Source: Colwellia sp. (GTDB lineage Bacteria; Pseudomonadota; Gammaproteobacteria; Enterobacterales; Alteromonadaceae). From it: a stretch of DNA of 7,008 bases. Both the position numbers and the translations under genes were made by a program. This document shows, piece by piece, positions 1 to 5,490 of this stretch. The first letter of the stretch is position 1, and every line of letters begins with the position of its first letter. The notes under the pieces are model-generated. The model was not told the origin of the DNA. It saw nothing but the letters and a program-made list of their open reading frames with translations, and searched no databases. The DNA lies in contig DPHE01000024.1 in the NCBI GenBank assembly GCA_003521815.1, forward strand, positions 2,882 to 9,889, read 5' to 3'.

Positions 1-27
1 ATAATAATAATAAATATAATAAATATA
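1..27. repeat. AT-only simple repeat at the window edge
   Basis: The first 27 bases are only A and T, beginning with four ATA units followed by imperfect variants. This is low-complexity DNA next to the receptor relic. No function is visible. Confidence 0.5.
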
Positions 28-63
28 CCAAATGACAATATCAACCATTTTAGTGGTACGTAA

Positions 64-297
64 ATCAGGACATTTTATGATGGTGGAACGGGGTGTTTTA
101 TTGAAAACGGCGGTCAAGCAACCTCAGTGGGTATAGAGCTAGATGGTCGTTGGGCATTTGCTGATAACTGGTTAATCTGTGGCAGCTTAGGTTTACTTGA
201 TTTTAAATGGGATGAAATGATTGGCACTAAATGTTTTAGCTCTGCTACATTTACCTCTGATGAGATAAGTGCTGATGGTAAATCTTGTGATAACTAA
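64..297 (+). pseudogene. TonB-dependent receptor fragment, truncated at both ends
   Basis: One open frame reads a stretch typical of the C-terminal beta-barrel of TonB-dependent outer-membrane receptors: FYDGGTG, then IENGGQATSVGIELDGRW, then GSLGLLDFKWDE and finally DGKSCDN. The ENGGxATSxGxELDGRW pattern followed by GSxGxLDFxWD is a recognisable barrel strand pair of this family, which imports iron complexes, vitamin B12 or carbohydrates across the outer membrane. Intact members are usually 700-1000 residues. Here the frame is closed by TAA at 61-63 upstream and TAA at 295-297 downstream, where intact receptors normally continue for well over 100 more residues to a terminal barrel strand. 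There is no signal peptide, plug domain or terminal aromatic residue, so this is a relic about 78 codons long. Some homology may continue upstream of the stop at 61 in the same frame. The family call rests on recalled motifs. Confidence 0.7.
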
Positions 298-305
298 TTA
301 ATTAG
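294..305. repeat. 12-bp perfect palindrome CTAATTAATTAG at the relic's end
   Basis: CTAATTAATTAG reads the same on both strands and includes the TAA that ends the receptor relic. It is AT-rich and short, so it may be chance. It could also mark the junction where the receptor gene was cut. Confidence 0.35.
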
Positions 306-367
306 CCATTATTTCTGAGATGATCGTGAACAGACATGCTGTTTCACTGGCTTTACTGAGTTGCTCT

Positions 368-398
368 AAAAACCCTTAGCCTGTGACGCGATAAGGGT
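368..398 (-). terminator. Candidate intrinsic terminator of the DUF2750 gene
   Basis: ACCCTTA (372-378) and TAAGGGT (392-398) form a 7-bp stem with a 13-nt loop. Read on the minus strand, the stem is followed by five T residues (368-372, partly within the stem). It lies about 27 bases past the stop codon of the minus-strand gene at 425-787, a suitable position for its terminator. The stem is short and the loop long, so the call is tentative. Confidence 0.45.
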
Positions 399-424
399 AA
401 ACAAGCGATAACAGGAGATAGGGG

Positions 425-787
425 TTATTTCAACGACTCAATTGCGGTTAATGCTTGGGTGAAATCAGCCAGTTCCATTTCCACGTATTCATCATTACCT
501 TGCCAATTTACTCCCACAATAACACCGTCTTCGTTTAAGTCTTCAAGCCAAAACTCAAACCAGTCTGCTAATGAGATTTCACAAGGAATATAATTAGCCC
601 ATTCTTCGATGCAATGTTGTTGCGCTAATTCAGCACTTGACCACAGTGGCATCACGTCGGTGTTTTCGTAGGCAATAGAATCAAGCACTACCCAATCTTC
701 ACTGTCTTTGTCTTGTAATGCCCATAACTTTTGGGTTGGTTTAACCTCAACCAAAAACGTGTTAAGTGTGCTGTTATTATCGTTCAT
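425..787 (-). CDS. DUF2750 domain-containing protein
   Basis: This 120-residue protein matches the DUF2750 family, small cytosolic proteins of unknown biochemical role that are widespread in proteobacteria. Recognisable pieces in order are FLVEVKPTQKLWALQD (about 11-26), WVVLDS (32-37), DVMPLWSS (44-51), the CIEEWANY segment (59-66), and a C-terminal stretch with W-F-E-F-W, LNEDGVIVGVNW (about 84-95). The WALQD start, the MPLWS-type motif and the EDGVxVGxNW motif define the family. Length is normal and the protein is acidic, with no signal peptide or membrane segment. The ATG at 785-787 lacks a strong Shine-Dalgarno sequence; only an A/G-rich AAGAAAAG lies upstream. A TATAAT box with an adjacent palindrome precedes it and a candidate terminator follows it. 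It stands alone between two decayed genes, so context gives no functional clue. Confidence 0.85.
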   Translation of the reverse strand: MNDNNSTLNTFLVEVKPTQKLWALQDKDSEDWVVLDSIAYENTDVMPLWSSAELAQQHCIEEWANYIPCEISLADWFEFWLEDLNEDGVIVGVNWQGNDEYVEMELADFTQALTAIESLK

Positions 788-820
788 AATTTACTTTTCT
801 TAGAATAATTGAATACAGGG

Positions 821-826
821 ATTATA
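821..826 (-). promoter_or_regulatory. Consensus -10 box for the DUF2750 gene
   Basis: The minus strand reads TATAAT here, a perfect -10 hexamer, which would give a leader of roughly 27 nt before the ATG at 785-787. No convincing -35 hexamer is found at 16-18 bp spacing (candidates are CGTGTT or GTGTTT). The promoter may therefore need an activator, or the palindrome directly upstream may be a repressor site. Confidence 0.5.
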
Positions 827-828
827 CC

Positions 829-844
829 TTTGTTTACAAACAAA
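829..844. promoter_or_regulatory. Palindromic operator candidate upstream of the DUF2750 gene
   Basis: TTTGTTT (829-835) and AAACAAA (838-844) are perfect inverted arms around a 2-bp centre (AC). The element begins two bases upstream of the TATAAT box at 821-826, so it fills the spacer between -10 and -35. A protein bound there would block RNA polymerase. No regulator gene for it is visible in the window. Confidence 0.4.
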
Positions 845-873
845 ACACGACTGTAATTTTTTTCATTGTAATC

Positions 874-898
874 TGTAAATATCTGCCCTATATTTACA
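874..898. repeat. Inverted repeat TGTAAATAT / ATATTTACA
   Basis: TGTAAATAT (874-882) is matched by its exact reverse complement ATATTTACA (890-898) across a 7-bp spacer. Its right arm is shared with the longer palindrome at 891-920, so three TGTAAAT half-sites occur in alternating orientation. Clustered half-sites are typical of operators bound by dimeric regulators. Confidence 0.5.
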
Positions 899-920
899 TT
901 AGAAGACTCTAATGTAAATA
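891..920. repeat. 30-bp near-perfect palindrome, candidate operator
   Basis: TATTTACATTAGA (891-903) and TCTAATGTAAATA (908-920) are perfect 13-bp inverted arms separated by AGAC. The element lies 28 bases upstream of an ATG at 949 that has an AAGGAA ribosome binding site (939-944), the usual place for an operator. The reading frame after that ATG is destroyed, so this is probably the control region of a lost gene. A hairpin in RNA is also possible, but no T-run follows on either strand, which argues against a terminator. Confidence 0.6.
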
Positions 921-948
921 GTAGTTGATTCGTTATTTAAGGAACCTT

Positions 949-1148
949 ATGCAAAATACCCTCTTTTGTTGATGAAAGCGGCGCCTTAGTGGCAGATAAA
1001 ACCTTTCCAGAGCAAATGCCTTATAGTGAATGACGAATTGATTTTTGATCTTCAAGTCAATAATGCTATTGGTCATAAGTTACCTAGGTTTTATCCCTCT
1101 CGTTGCGTTTATTTACATGTGGTGATTAAAATTGATGCCGCTGTTTGA
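949..1148 (+). pseudogene. Frameshifted relic, possibly from a multihaem cytochrome-type gene
   Basis: An ATG at 949 with AAGGAA five bases upstream opens a frame that stops after seven codons (TGA at 970-972). Coding-like sequence continues in another frame from 968 (VDESGALVADKTFPEQMPYSE, ending TGA at 1031-1033). It then shifts again, from 1026 to the TGA at 1146-1148. That last frame reads VNDELIFDLQVNNAIGHKLP then FYPSRCVYLHVVIK. The pattern GHKLP-x-x-YPSR-x-x-x-LHVxV resembles a segment seen in some secreted multihaem cytochrome c proteins. No CXXCH haem motif remains, so the origin is uncertain. At least two frame changes in 200 bases and the lack of an intact frame argue for a decayed gene. 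No other gene was found between 788 and 1207. Confidence 0.45.
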
Positions 1149-1161
1149 GTATCAAAACTTT

Positions 1162-1214
1162 TCATTAAATTATCTCTCTCTAATGATGTTCAGGGTGGCT
1201 ACATAATTTAATGA
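1162..1214. repeat. 12-bp inverted repeat flanking the end of the ACP gene
   Basis: TCATTAAATTAT (1162-1173) and ATAATTTAATGA (1203-1214) are perfect inverted arms around a 29-nt loop. The right arm covers the stop codon of the minus-strand acyl carrier protein gene (1208-1210). In the ACP transcript it would form a hairpin at the 3' end. It is not followed by a T-run and is almost all A/T, so it could act in message stability rather than intrinsic termination, or be chance. Confidence 0.35.
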
Positions 1215-1534
1215 TCACCTGTCGCGAGGGCTTTTTCGAATTTATTCTGGATTATTGTATGAGAAGAAAGATAGGAAAGACAACCAGCCTGACTTGATAG
1301 TTTTGGATAATCAAAATCGGGTATTTTAATATTTAGCTTTTTCTCTAGCGTAAGAATAAAGTTGAGATAATCGATAGAATCAATTTCAAATTGATCACGG
1401 AAATTGACTGACGGATTAATTTCATCTGGTAATATTTCAGGTGCAACTTCAACCAGTGATTCGAGTATTTTTGATATCAGTGTTATTTCGTTCAAGGTTT
1501 TTACTCTTAGCGATTTAATTAATTTAAATCCCAT
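1208..1534 (-). CDS. Acyl carrier protein (phosphopantetheine-binding)
   Basis: The 108-residue product has the acyl carrier fold signature. An N-terminal helix (ISKILESLVEVAPE, about 20-33) is followed by FRDQFEIDSIDYLNFILTLE (45-64), which holds the D-S-I-D motif with Ser53 as the predicted 4'-phosphopantetheine attachment site. Then come KKLNIKIPDFDYPKL and a final helix. The RDQ-x-x-x-DS-(I/M)-D-(Y/F)-LNF form is typical of small stand-alone carrier proteins that differ from fatty-acid AcpP (D-S-L-D). It would carry an acyl group as a thioester in the cytosol. It diverges from the Pat-type gene at 1642, sharing a 107-bp intergenic region. The ATG at 1532-1534 lacks a clear Shine-Dalgarno sequence. 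A TTG at 1493-1495, preceded by CTAAGAG, would give a 95-residue protein starting where many carrier proteins do, so the true start is uncertain. Residues after about 92 are a poorly conserved tail. The partner enzyme is unknown. Confidence 0.85.
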   Translation of the reverse strand: MGFKLIKSLRVKTLNEITLISKILESLVEVAPEILPDEINPSVNFRDQFEIDSIDYLNFILTLEKKLNIKIPDFDYPKLSSQAGCLSYLSSHTIIQNKFEKALATGDH

Positions 1535-1547
1535 TGATTATTCATTA

Positions 1548-1558
1548 GTTTACATTAG
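1548..1558. promoter_or_regulatory. Copy of the GTTTACATTAG half-site motif
   Basis: GTTTACATTAG here shares TTTACATTAG with the left arm of the palindrome at 891-920. It lies in the ACP leader, between its putative promoter and start codon, and is flanked by a 5-bp inverted repeat ATTCA/TGAAT. It may be a binding site for the same regulator, but a 10-base match in AT-rich DNA can arise by chance. Confidence 0.3.
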
Positions 1559-1573
1559 GTGAATCAAGGAATG

Positions 1574-1602
1574 TTATGTTTATAGCGTTATGATAGACAT
1601 AA
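1574..1602. repeat. Imperfect inverted repeat in the ACP-Pat intergenic region
   Basis: TTATGTTTAT (1574-1583) and ATAGACATAA (1593-1602) are inverted arms matching at 9 of 10 positions around a 9-bp spacer. The repeat sits midway between two divergent genes and overlaps the putative ACP promoter, which fits an operator controlling one or both. It does not resemble the CRP consensus TGTGA-N6-TCACA. Confidence 0.4.
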
Positions 1603-1606
1603 ACAA
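1579..1606 (-). promoter_or_regulatory. Candidate promoter of the ACP gene
   Basis: On the minus strand TTGTTT (1601-1606) and TATAAA (1579-1584) are separated by 16 bp, giving a leader of about 40 nt before the ATG at 1532-1534. The -10 is a 5/6 match, the -35 only 3/6. For the plus-strand gene only a -10-like TATGAT (1589-1594) is seen, with no good -35 partner. Confidence 0.4.
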
Positions 1607-1641
1607 GGGAAAGTTCACCACACCAGATAGAAATAAAAAGT

Positions 1642-4326
1642 ATGTCAATTTATAACCTGAAGTATCTTTTAAATCCCAAATCGGTGGTACTCATCGGTGC
1701 TAGCAACAGGGCATCATCTATTGGGGCCGTATTGGTTCAAAACCTATTGTCTTCTGGCTATGCCGGCCCTATTATGTTGATAAACCCCCAATATGAGCCT
1801 ATAGATGCTAAGCAATGTTACCCTGATGTTGCAAGCTTGCCCACCATTCCTGAATTGGCTGTTATTGCGACTACACCCGCTAGCGTACTAGCGCTGATTA
1901 CCGAGTTAGGTATGCGCGGCACTAAGGCAGTCATCATTATTTCTGCTGGATTTGATACACTAGATGAGCCCTATGCTAAAGCTATGCAAAAGGCTATTAT
2001 CGATGTTGCTCAACAATATAATATACGAATTATTGGACCGAATTGTCTCGGTATTCTACTTCCCCAGATTGGCTTAAATGCCAGTTTTTCACCTATAAAA
2101 CCAGCTAAAGGTAAGTTGGCTTTTGTCAGTCAGTCAGGTGCGGTCTTGATTTCGGTATTAGATTGGGCTGCATCGCGTAATATCGGTTTTTCTCATCTGG
2201 TATCACTAGGTAATATGGCGGATGTGGATTTTGGAGATATGCTTGATTATCTCGCTAATGACAAGCACACTAGCGCCATTTTTTTGTATATAGAAGACAT
2301 TACTTCAGCCCGTAAATTTATGTCAGCAGCACGGTTAGCAGCGAGGGTAAAGCCTGTTTTAGTACTCAAGGCGGGTCGTTATTCTGACGACACACAAACA
2401 GCGGTATCACACACTGGAAAACTCGTCAGCGAAGATGCTATTTACGATGCTGTATTTTGTCGTGCAGGAATACTGCGTATATTTAGTCTTGAGGAAATGT
2501 TTGAGGCTTTAGAGACGCTTTCTATTGCTAAACCACCACGCGGTAATCGTATGGCTATTTTAACCAATGGAAGGGGTCTAGGTGTTCTGACCGCTGATGC
2601 ACTGATTGATCAAGGTGGACAACTTGCCTCCCTTTCCAGTGAAACAATCGAAAAATTGAATCAGGTATTGCCGCCGATCTGGTCACACCGAAATCCTGTT
2701 GATATTATCGGTGACGCAACCGGTGATCGTTATTCGAGCGCTATTCAAATTCTCAATCAAGATAGTAATATTGATGCCATCTTGGTATTGAATTGCCCTA
2801 CTACCATTGCCTCTAGTGTAAATGCTGCATATGCTGTGGTTAATAATGTTTCCCGTAATCAAAAAACTTTACTACTAGCCAGTTGGGTAGGAGAGCAAGC
2901 CGTTAATGACGCACGGGCTATTTTTATAAAACATAAAATACCCTTTTATGAGACTCCTGAACAGGCAGTGACGGCATTTATGTCTCTGGTTAACTATCGA
3001 CACCGCCAGAAAATGTTGATGGAAACACCACAGTCGATACCAGAAGACTTTTCTATAGATACGAATAAATCTCGTACATTAATTGAACAGGTTTTACTCG
3101 AGGATCGTTATTGGCTAACCGATTCTGAATCGAAACAATTGTTGACGGCTTATGATATCCCTGTAGTCATGACAACGGTTGTTCACACTGTGAAGCAGGC
3201 AATGAATAACGCTGCATTGCTTGGCGTTCCGGTGGTTTTAAAAATTATTTCTCCCGATATTCACCTATCTGACGTGGCTGGTGTCGCCTTGAATCTTATG
3301 GGGCCGGAGTCTGTTCGTGAAGCTGCTGAAGAGATGCTTAAAAAAATTAAAGAGAGTCAACCACAGGCACAATTAATGGGATTTAGTATAGAGCCAATGC
3401 TAGAGTCTCGACATGCTTACGAACTGTTTATTGGTATGATAGAAGATGCTAACTTCGGCCCAGTGATAGCATTTGGTCACGGAGGAAGAGCGGTTGACGT
3501 TATTAATGACAAGGCGATTGGGCTGCCACCTATGAACATGCATTTCGCCAGAGATATAATTTCCCGTACGAAGGTTTATAAGCTGTTAAAGGGATACCAT
3601 GGGTTTCCATCTGCAAACCTAGATGCGATCGCTGTTACCTTGATAAAAGTTTCTCAGCTGGTCATTGATAATCCAGAAATAGCGGAACTTGATATTAATC
3701 CTTTACGGGTTAATGCCAGTGGTGTTGTGACGTTGGGTGCCCGTGTGAAGATTAAAAAGACATCTGAAGTCACCGTAAATCGCCTGGCTATACGTCCTTA
3801 CCCTAAGGAAATGGAAGAATTAATTCCCTTAGGTGATGGACGTACGCTTTTACTTCGCCCCATTCTGCCCGAGGATGAACCGGCATTACTGGCAGGATTT
3901 GCCAATCTTACACCTGAGGAAGTTCGCTTCCGTTTTTTTGCACCATCACAAGTTATGTCTCATGTGACTGCCGCAAGATTTACCCAGATTGACTATGATC
4001 GCGAAATGGCACTTGTTCTTACTAGTCTTGGAGTGCCTGGGAAAGCTACAATATATGGTGTTGTCCGTATCATTGCGGATGCAGACAATAACAGTGCTGA
4101 ATATGCAGTGATCGTCAGTCATGAAATGACTGGAATGGGTCTTGGTATTCTGTTAATGCGACGTATTATTGATTATGCTAAGAGCCGTGGTATTAAAGAA
4201 ATTTACGGAGATATTCTTGCCGAAAATCAGACAATGTTAAGGCTTTGTAAGGTATTCGGTTTTAAGGTGAAGGGGGATCCAGAGGATTTTACGATAAAAA
4301 AAGTGACCTTAAACCTTGTCGATTAG
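1642..4326 (+). CDS. Pat/PatZ-type NDP-forming acyl-CoA synthetase fused to GNAT lysine acetyltransferase
   Basis: The 894-residue protein has the layout of enterobacterial Pat/PatZ (YfiQ, 886 residues), which acetylates lysines on metabolic enzymes such as acetyl-CoA synthetase using acetyl-CoA. Domains in order are a CoA-binding Rossmann domain (about 1-135; NPKSVVLIGAS at 11-21), a succinyl-CoA-ligase-like domain (about 150-290), a linking ligase domain, an ATP-grasp domain (about 485-705) and a GNAT domain (about 730-890). In the GNAT part, AEYAVIV places Glu820 at the position of catalytic Glu809 of enterobacterial Pat, and TGMGLG (830-835) is the acetyl-CoA pyrophosphate loop. AVSHTGK retains His257, the phospho-histidine of ADP-forming acetyl-CoA synthetases, which E. 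coli PatZ has lost. The second-histidine loop reads SPDIHLSD (537-544), against the usual SPDIxHKSD: one residue shorter and without the lysine. The protein is probably a cytosolic protein acetyltransferase, and ligase activity is uncertain. The ATG at 1642 has a weak ribosome site, but the N-terminus aligns with PatZ (MSxxxLxxLLxPKS). It diverges from the ACP gene. Confidence 0.88.
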   Translation: MSIYNLKYLLNPKSVVLIGASNRASSIGAVLVQNLLSSGYAGPIMLINPQYEPIDAKQCYPDVASLPTIPELAVIATTPASVLALITELGMRGTKAVIIISAGFDTLDEPYAKAMQKAIIDVAQQYNIRIIGPNCLGILLPQIGLNASFSPIKPAKGKLAFVSQSGAVLISVLDWAASRNIGFSHLVSLGNMADVDFGDMLDYLANDKHTSAIFLYIEDITSARKFMSAARLAARVKPVLVLKAGRYSDDTQTAVSHTGKLVSEDAIYDAVFCRAGILRIFSLEEMFEALETLSIAKPPRGNRMAILTNGRGLGVLTADALIDQGGQLASLSSETIEKLNQVLPPIWSHRNPVDIIGDATGDRYSSAIQILNQDSNIDAILVLNCPTTIASSVNAAYAVVNNVSRNQKTLLLASWVGEQAVNDARAIFIKHKIPFYETPEQAVTAFMSLVNYRHRQKMLMETPQSIPEDFSIDTNKSRTLIEQVLLEDRYWLTDSESKQLLTAYDIPVVMTTVVHTVKQAMNNAALLGVPVVLKIISPDIHLSDVAGVALNLMGPESVREAAEEMLKKIKESQPQAQLMGFSIEPMLESRHAYELFIGMIEDANFGPVIAFGHGGRAVDVINDKAIGLPPMNMHFARDIISRTKVYKLLKGYHGFPSANLDAIAVTLIKVSQLVIDNPEIAELDINPLRVNASGVVTLGARVKIKKTSEVTVNRLAIRPYPKEMEELIPLGDGRTLLLRPILPEDEPALLAGFANLTPEEVRFRFFAPSQVMSHVTAARFTQIDYDREMALVLTSLGVPGKATIYGVVRIIADADNNSAEYAVIVSHEMTGMGLGILLMRRIIDYAKSRGIKEIYGDILAENQTMLRLCKVFGFKVKGDPEDFTIKKVTLNLVD

Positions 4327-4439
4327 AACGACTCTATTTGAACTAAGTCATGCGGCAATAATAAGACGGCGAGATCCTTATAGAGGTTTAACTAATCGCA
4401 ACTAATTCACCTTCGTAGTCTAGCTTTCGGAATACCTTG

Positions 4440-4474
4440 GCTGAATAATCAGCGCCTTATGTGTAAAAAACACA
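4440..4474. other. Weak hairpins between the converging Pat and LysR genes
   Basis: The 178-bp region between the stops of the two converging genes holds GCTGA/TCAGC (4440-4444 and 4449-4453, tetraloop ATAA) and TGTGT/ACACA (4460-4464 and 4470-4474, loop of five A). Both stems are only 5 bp. The second is followed on the plus strand by A residues and neither has a T-run, so neither is a convincing intrinsic terminator. No small gene was recognised here. Confidence 0.3.
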
Positions 4475-4504
4475 AAAACATGATCATTAAATCACGTCAC
4501 TTCA

Positions 4505-5416
4505 TCATAAATTTTCATCCATTATATTCTTAGAATGCGCCTTTATAATATTCACTAGAGCTTGGGCTGTGGTGGATAATGGAATTCGCCTTTTTTTGAC
4601 AATACCAACCCGACGGCTGACCAATGGCGATTTGAGCGGGCGACACAGGACTCCTTGTGATTGTAATTGCGGCTTACATAACGAGGGCATAATACTAATG
4701 CCAAGCTGCTCAGAAATCATTTTTCCGATTGTTGCTAATTGATGCGCTTCAAACGCAATGGTTAACTGTAACTTGTTCGCTATGATGGTTTTGTCAATGA
4801 GCTCTCGAATACTCGAGGGTTTTTGTAAGGCGATAAAGGGATATTGAGCAATAGCCTGCCAAGAAATATTTTTACAGCTTAATAAGGGGTGATGTTCAGG
4901 AAGTGCGACGATAAAATTATCGCTAAATAAAGGATAAAAAGTGAGATCATCACACTCACCAGGATCAAACGTTACCGCCAGTTCAACTCGTCCTGCCCTA
5001 ACCATCGCAATGGTATCTTCGGCGATAACATCATGCACTTTGATATTAATGTTGGGGTGTTGGTCGCTAAAAAGTCGGATATAGCTTGGAAGTAAACTAC
5101 TGCCAAATGACGGCATCGCTGCAACCTCTAATTTACCTCGTTTTAACGAAAACAAATCATTTAAGTCATTAAAGGCATTATCCCAATCATTTAGTAACAG
5201 TTTTGCTGTAGGGTAAAACTCTTTTCCTTCAGGGGTTAATACTGATGTTTTAGTTGAACGAATCAATAACTTACCACCAATCCCTTGCTCTAGGTTTTTG
5301 ATCGCAATACTTAAAGCGGGCTGTGATAGGTGCAATAACACGCATGCTTCTGCAAAGTTACCTGAATCGACAACCGTAACAAAGGCGCGCAATTGTTTTA
5401 TTGTGGCGTTATTCAT
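4505..5416 (-). CDS. LysR-family transcriptional regulator, divergent from scoAB
   Basis: The 303-residue protein is a full-length LysR regulator. Its N-terminal winged helix-turn-helix (about 4-61) reads IKQLRAFVTVVDSGNFAEA then LHLSQPALSIAIKNLEQGIGGKLLIRS and LTPEGKEFYPTA, the standard LysR DNA-binding signature. A linker helix follows. The type-2 periplasmic-binding-like effector domain (about 90-295) includes GKLEVAAMPSFGSSLLPSYI and the hinge region EQLGISIMPS. Such proteins bind a small co-inducer and usually control an adjacent divergent operon and themselves. Here that operon is scoAB, 126 bp away, so the ligand is plausibly a short-chain acid, ketone body or CoA-ester-related metabolite; this is inference. 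The ATG at 5414-5416 fits the usual start of the family. A TATAAT box lies about 38 bases upstream and the ribosome site is weak (AAAGA). Confidence 0.9.
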   Translation of the reverse strand: MNNATIKQLRAFVTVVDSGNFAEACVLLHLSQPALSIAIKNLEQGIGGKLLIRSTKTSVLTPEGKEFYPTAKLLLNDWDNAFNDLNDLFSLKRGKLEVAAMPSFGSSLLPSYIRLFSDQHPNINIKVHDVIAEDTIAMVRAGRVELAVTFDPGECDDLTFYPLFSDNFIVALPEHHPLLSCKNISWQAIAQYPFIALQKPSSIRELIDKTIIANKLQLTIAFEAHQLATIGKMISEQLGISIMPSLCKPQLQSQGVLCRPLKSPLVSRRVGIVKKRRIPLSTTAQALVNIIKAHSKNIMDENL

Positions 5417-5427
5417 AATGGTCTTTT

Positions 5428-5484
5428 TGAAATATTTAAATTATTTATTAATAATTATAAAAAATTAACTTGCTAAATATTTCA
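5428..5484. promoter_or_regulatory. Widely spaced 11-bp inverted repeat, candidate LysR binding sites
   Basis: TGAAATATTTA (5428-5438) and TAAATATTTCA (5474-5484) are perfect inverted arms whose starts are 46 bp apart. Each contains the self-palindromic AAATATTT, so each could be a separate dimer site. Paired sites of this kind, one near the regulator promoter and one near the target promoter, fit tetrameric LysR binding. A shorter copy, AATATTT, lies at 5506-5512. The region is very AT-rich, so chance similarity is possible. Confidence 0.4.
5454..5459 (-). promoter_or_regulatory. Consensus -10 box for the LysR gene
   Basis: The minus strand reads TATAAT, giving a leader of about 30 nt before the ATG at 5414-5416. 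No good -35 hexamer lies at standard spacing. The box falls between the two arms of the inverted repeat at 5428-5484, consistent with autoregulation by LysR. Confidence 0.45.
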
Positions 5485-5490
5485 TCATAA

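Noticed and set aside
1..60. ATA-type simple repeat as a replication or regulatory element
   Set aside because: Only about four perfect units, with no DnaA-like boxes or iterons nearby; treated as low complexity.
891..920. Palindrome as an intrinsic terminator
   Set aside because: The stem is AT-rich and no T-run follows on either strand.
949..972. Seven-codon leader peptide MQNTLFC
   Set aside because: No attenuator hairpins or downstream intact gene; coding-like sequence in other frames makes a broken gene more likely.
1642..4326. Simple acetate-CoA ligase with no acetyltransferase role
   Set aside because: The C-terminal 160 residues form a clear GNAT domain with the catalytic glutamate and acetyl-CoA loop of Pat.
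4460..4474. TGTGT/ACACA hairpin as bidirectional terminator of the converging genes
   Set aside because: Stem of only 5 bp in A-rich sequence, with no proper T-run on the plus strand; recorded only as a weak hairpin.
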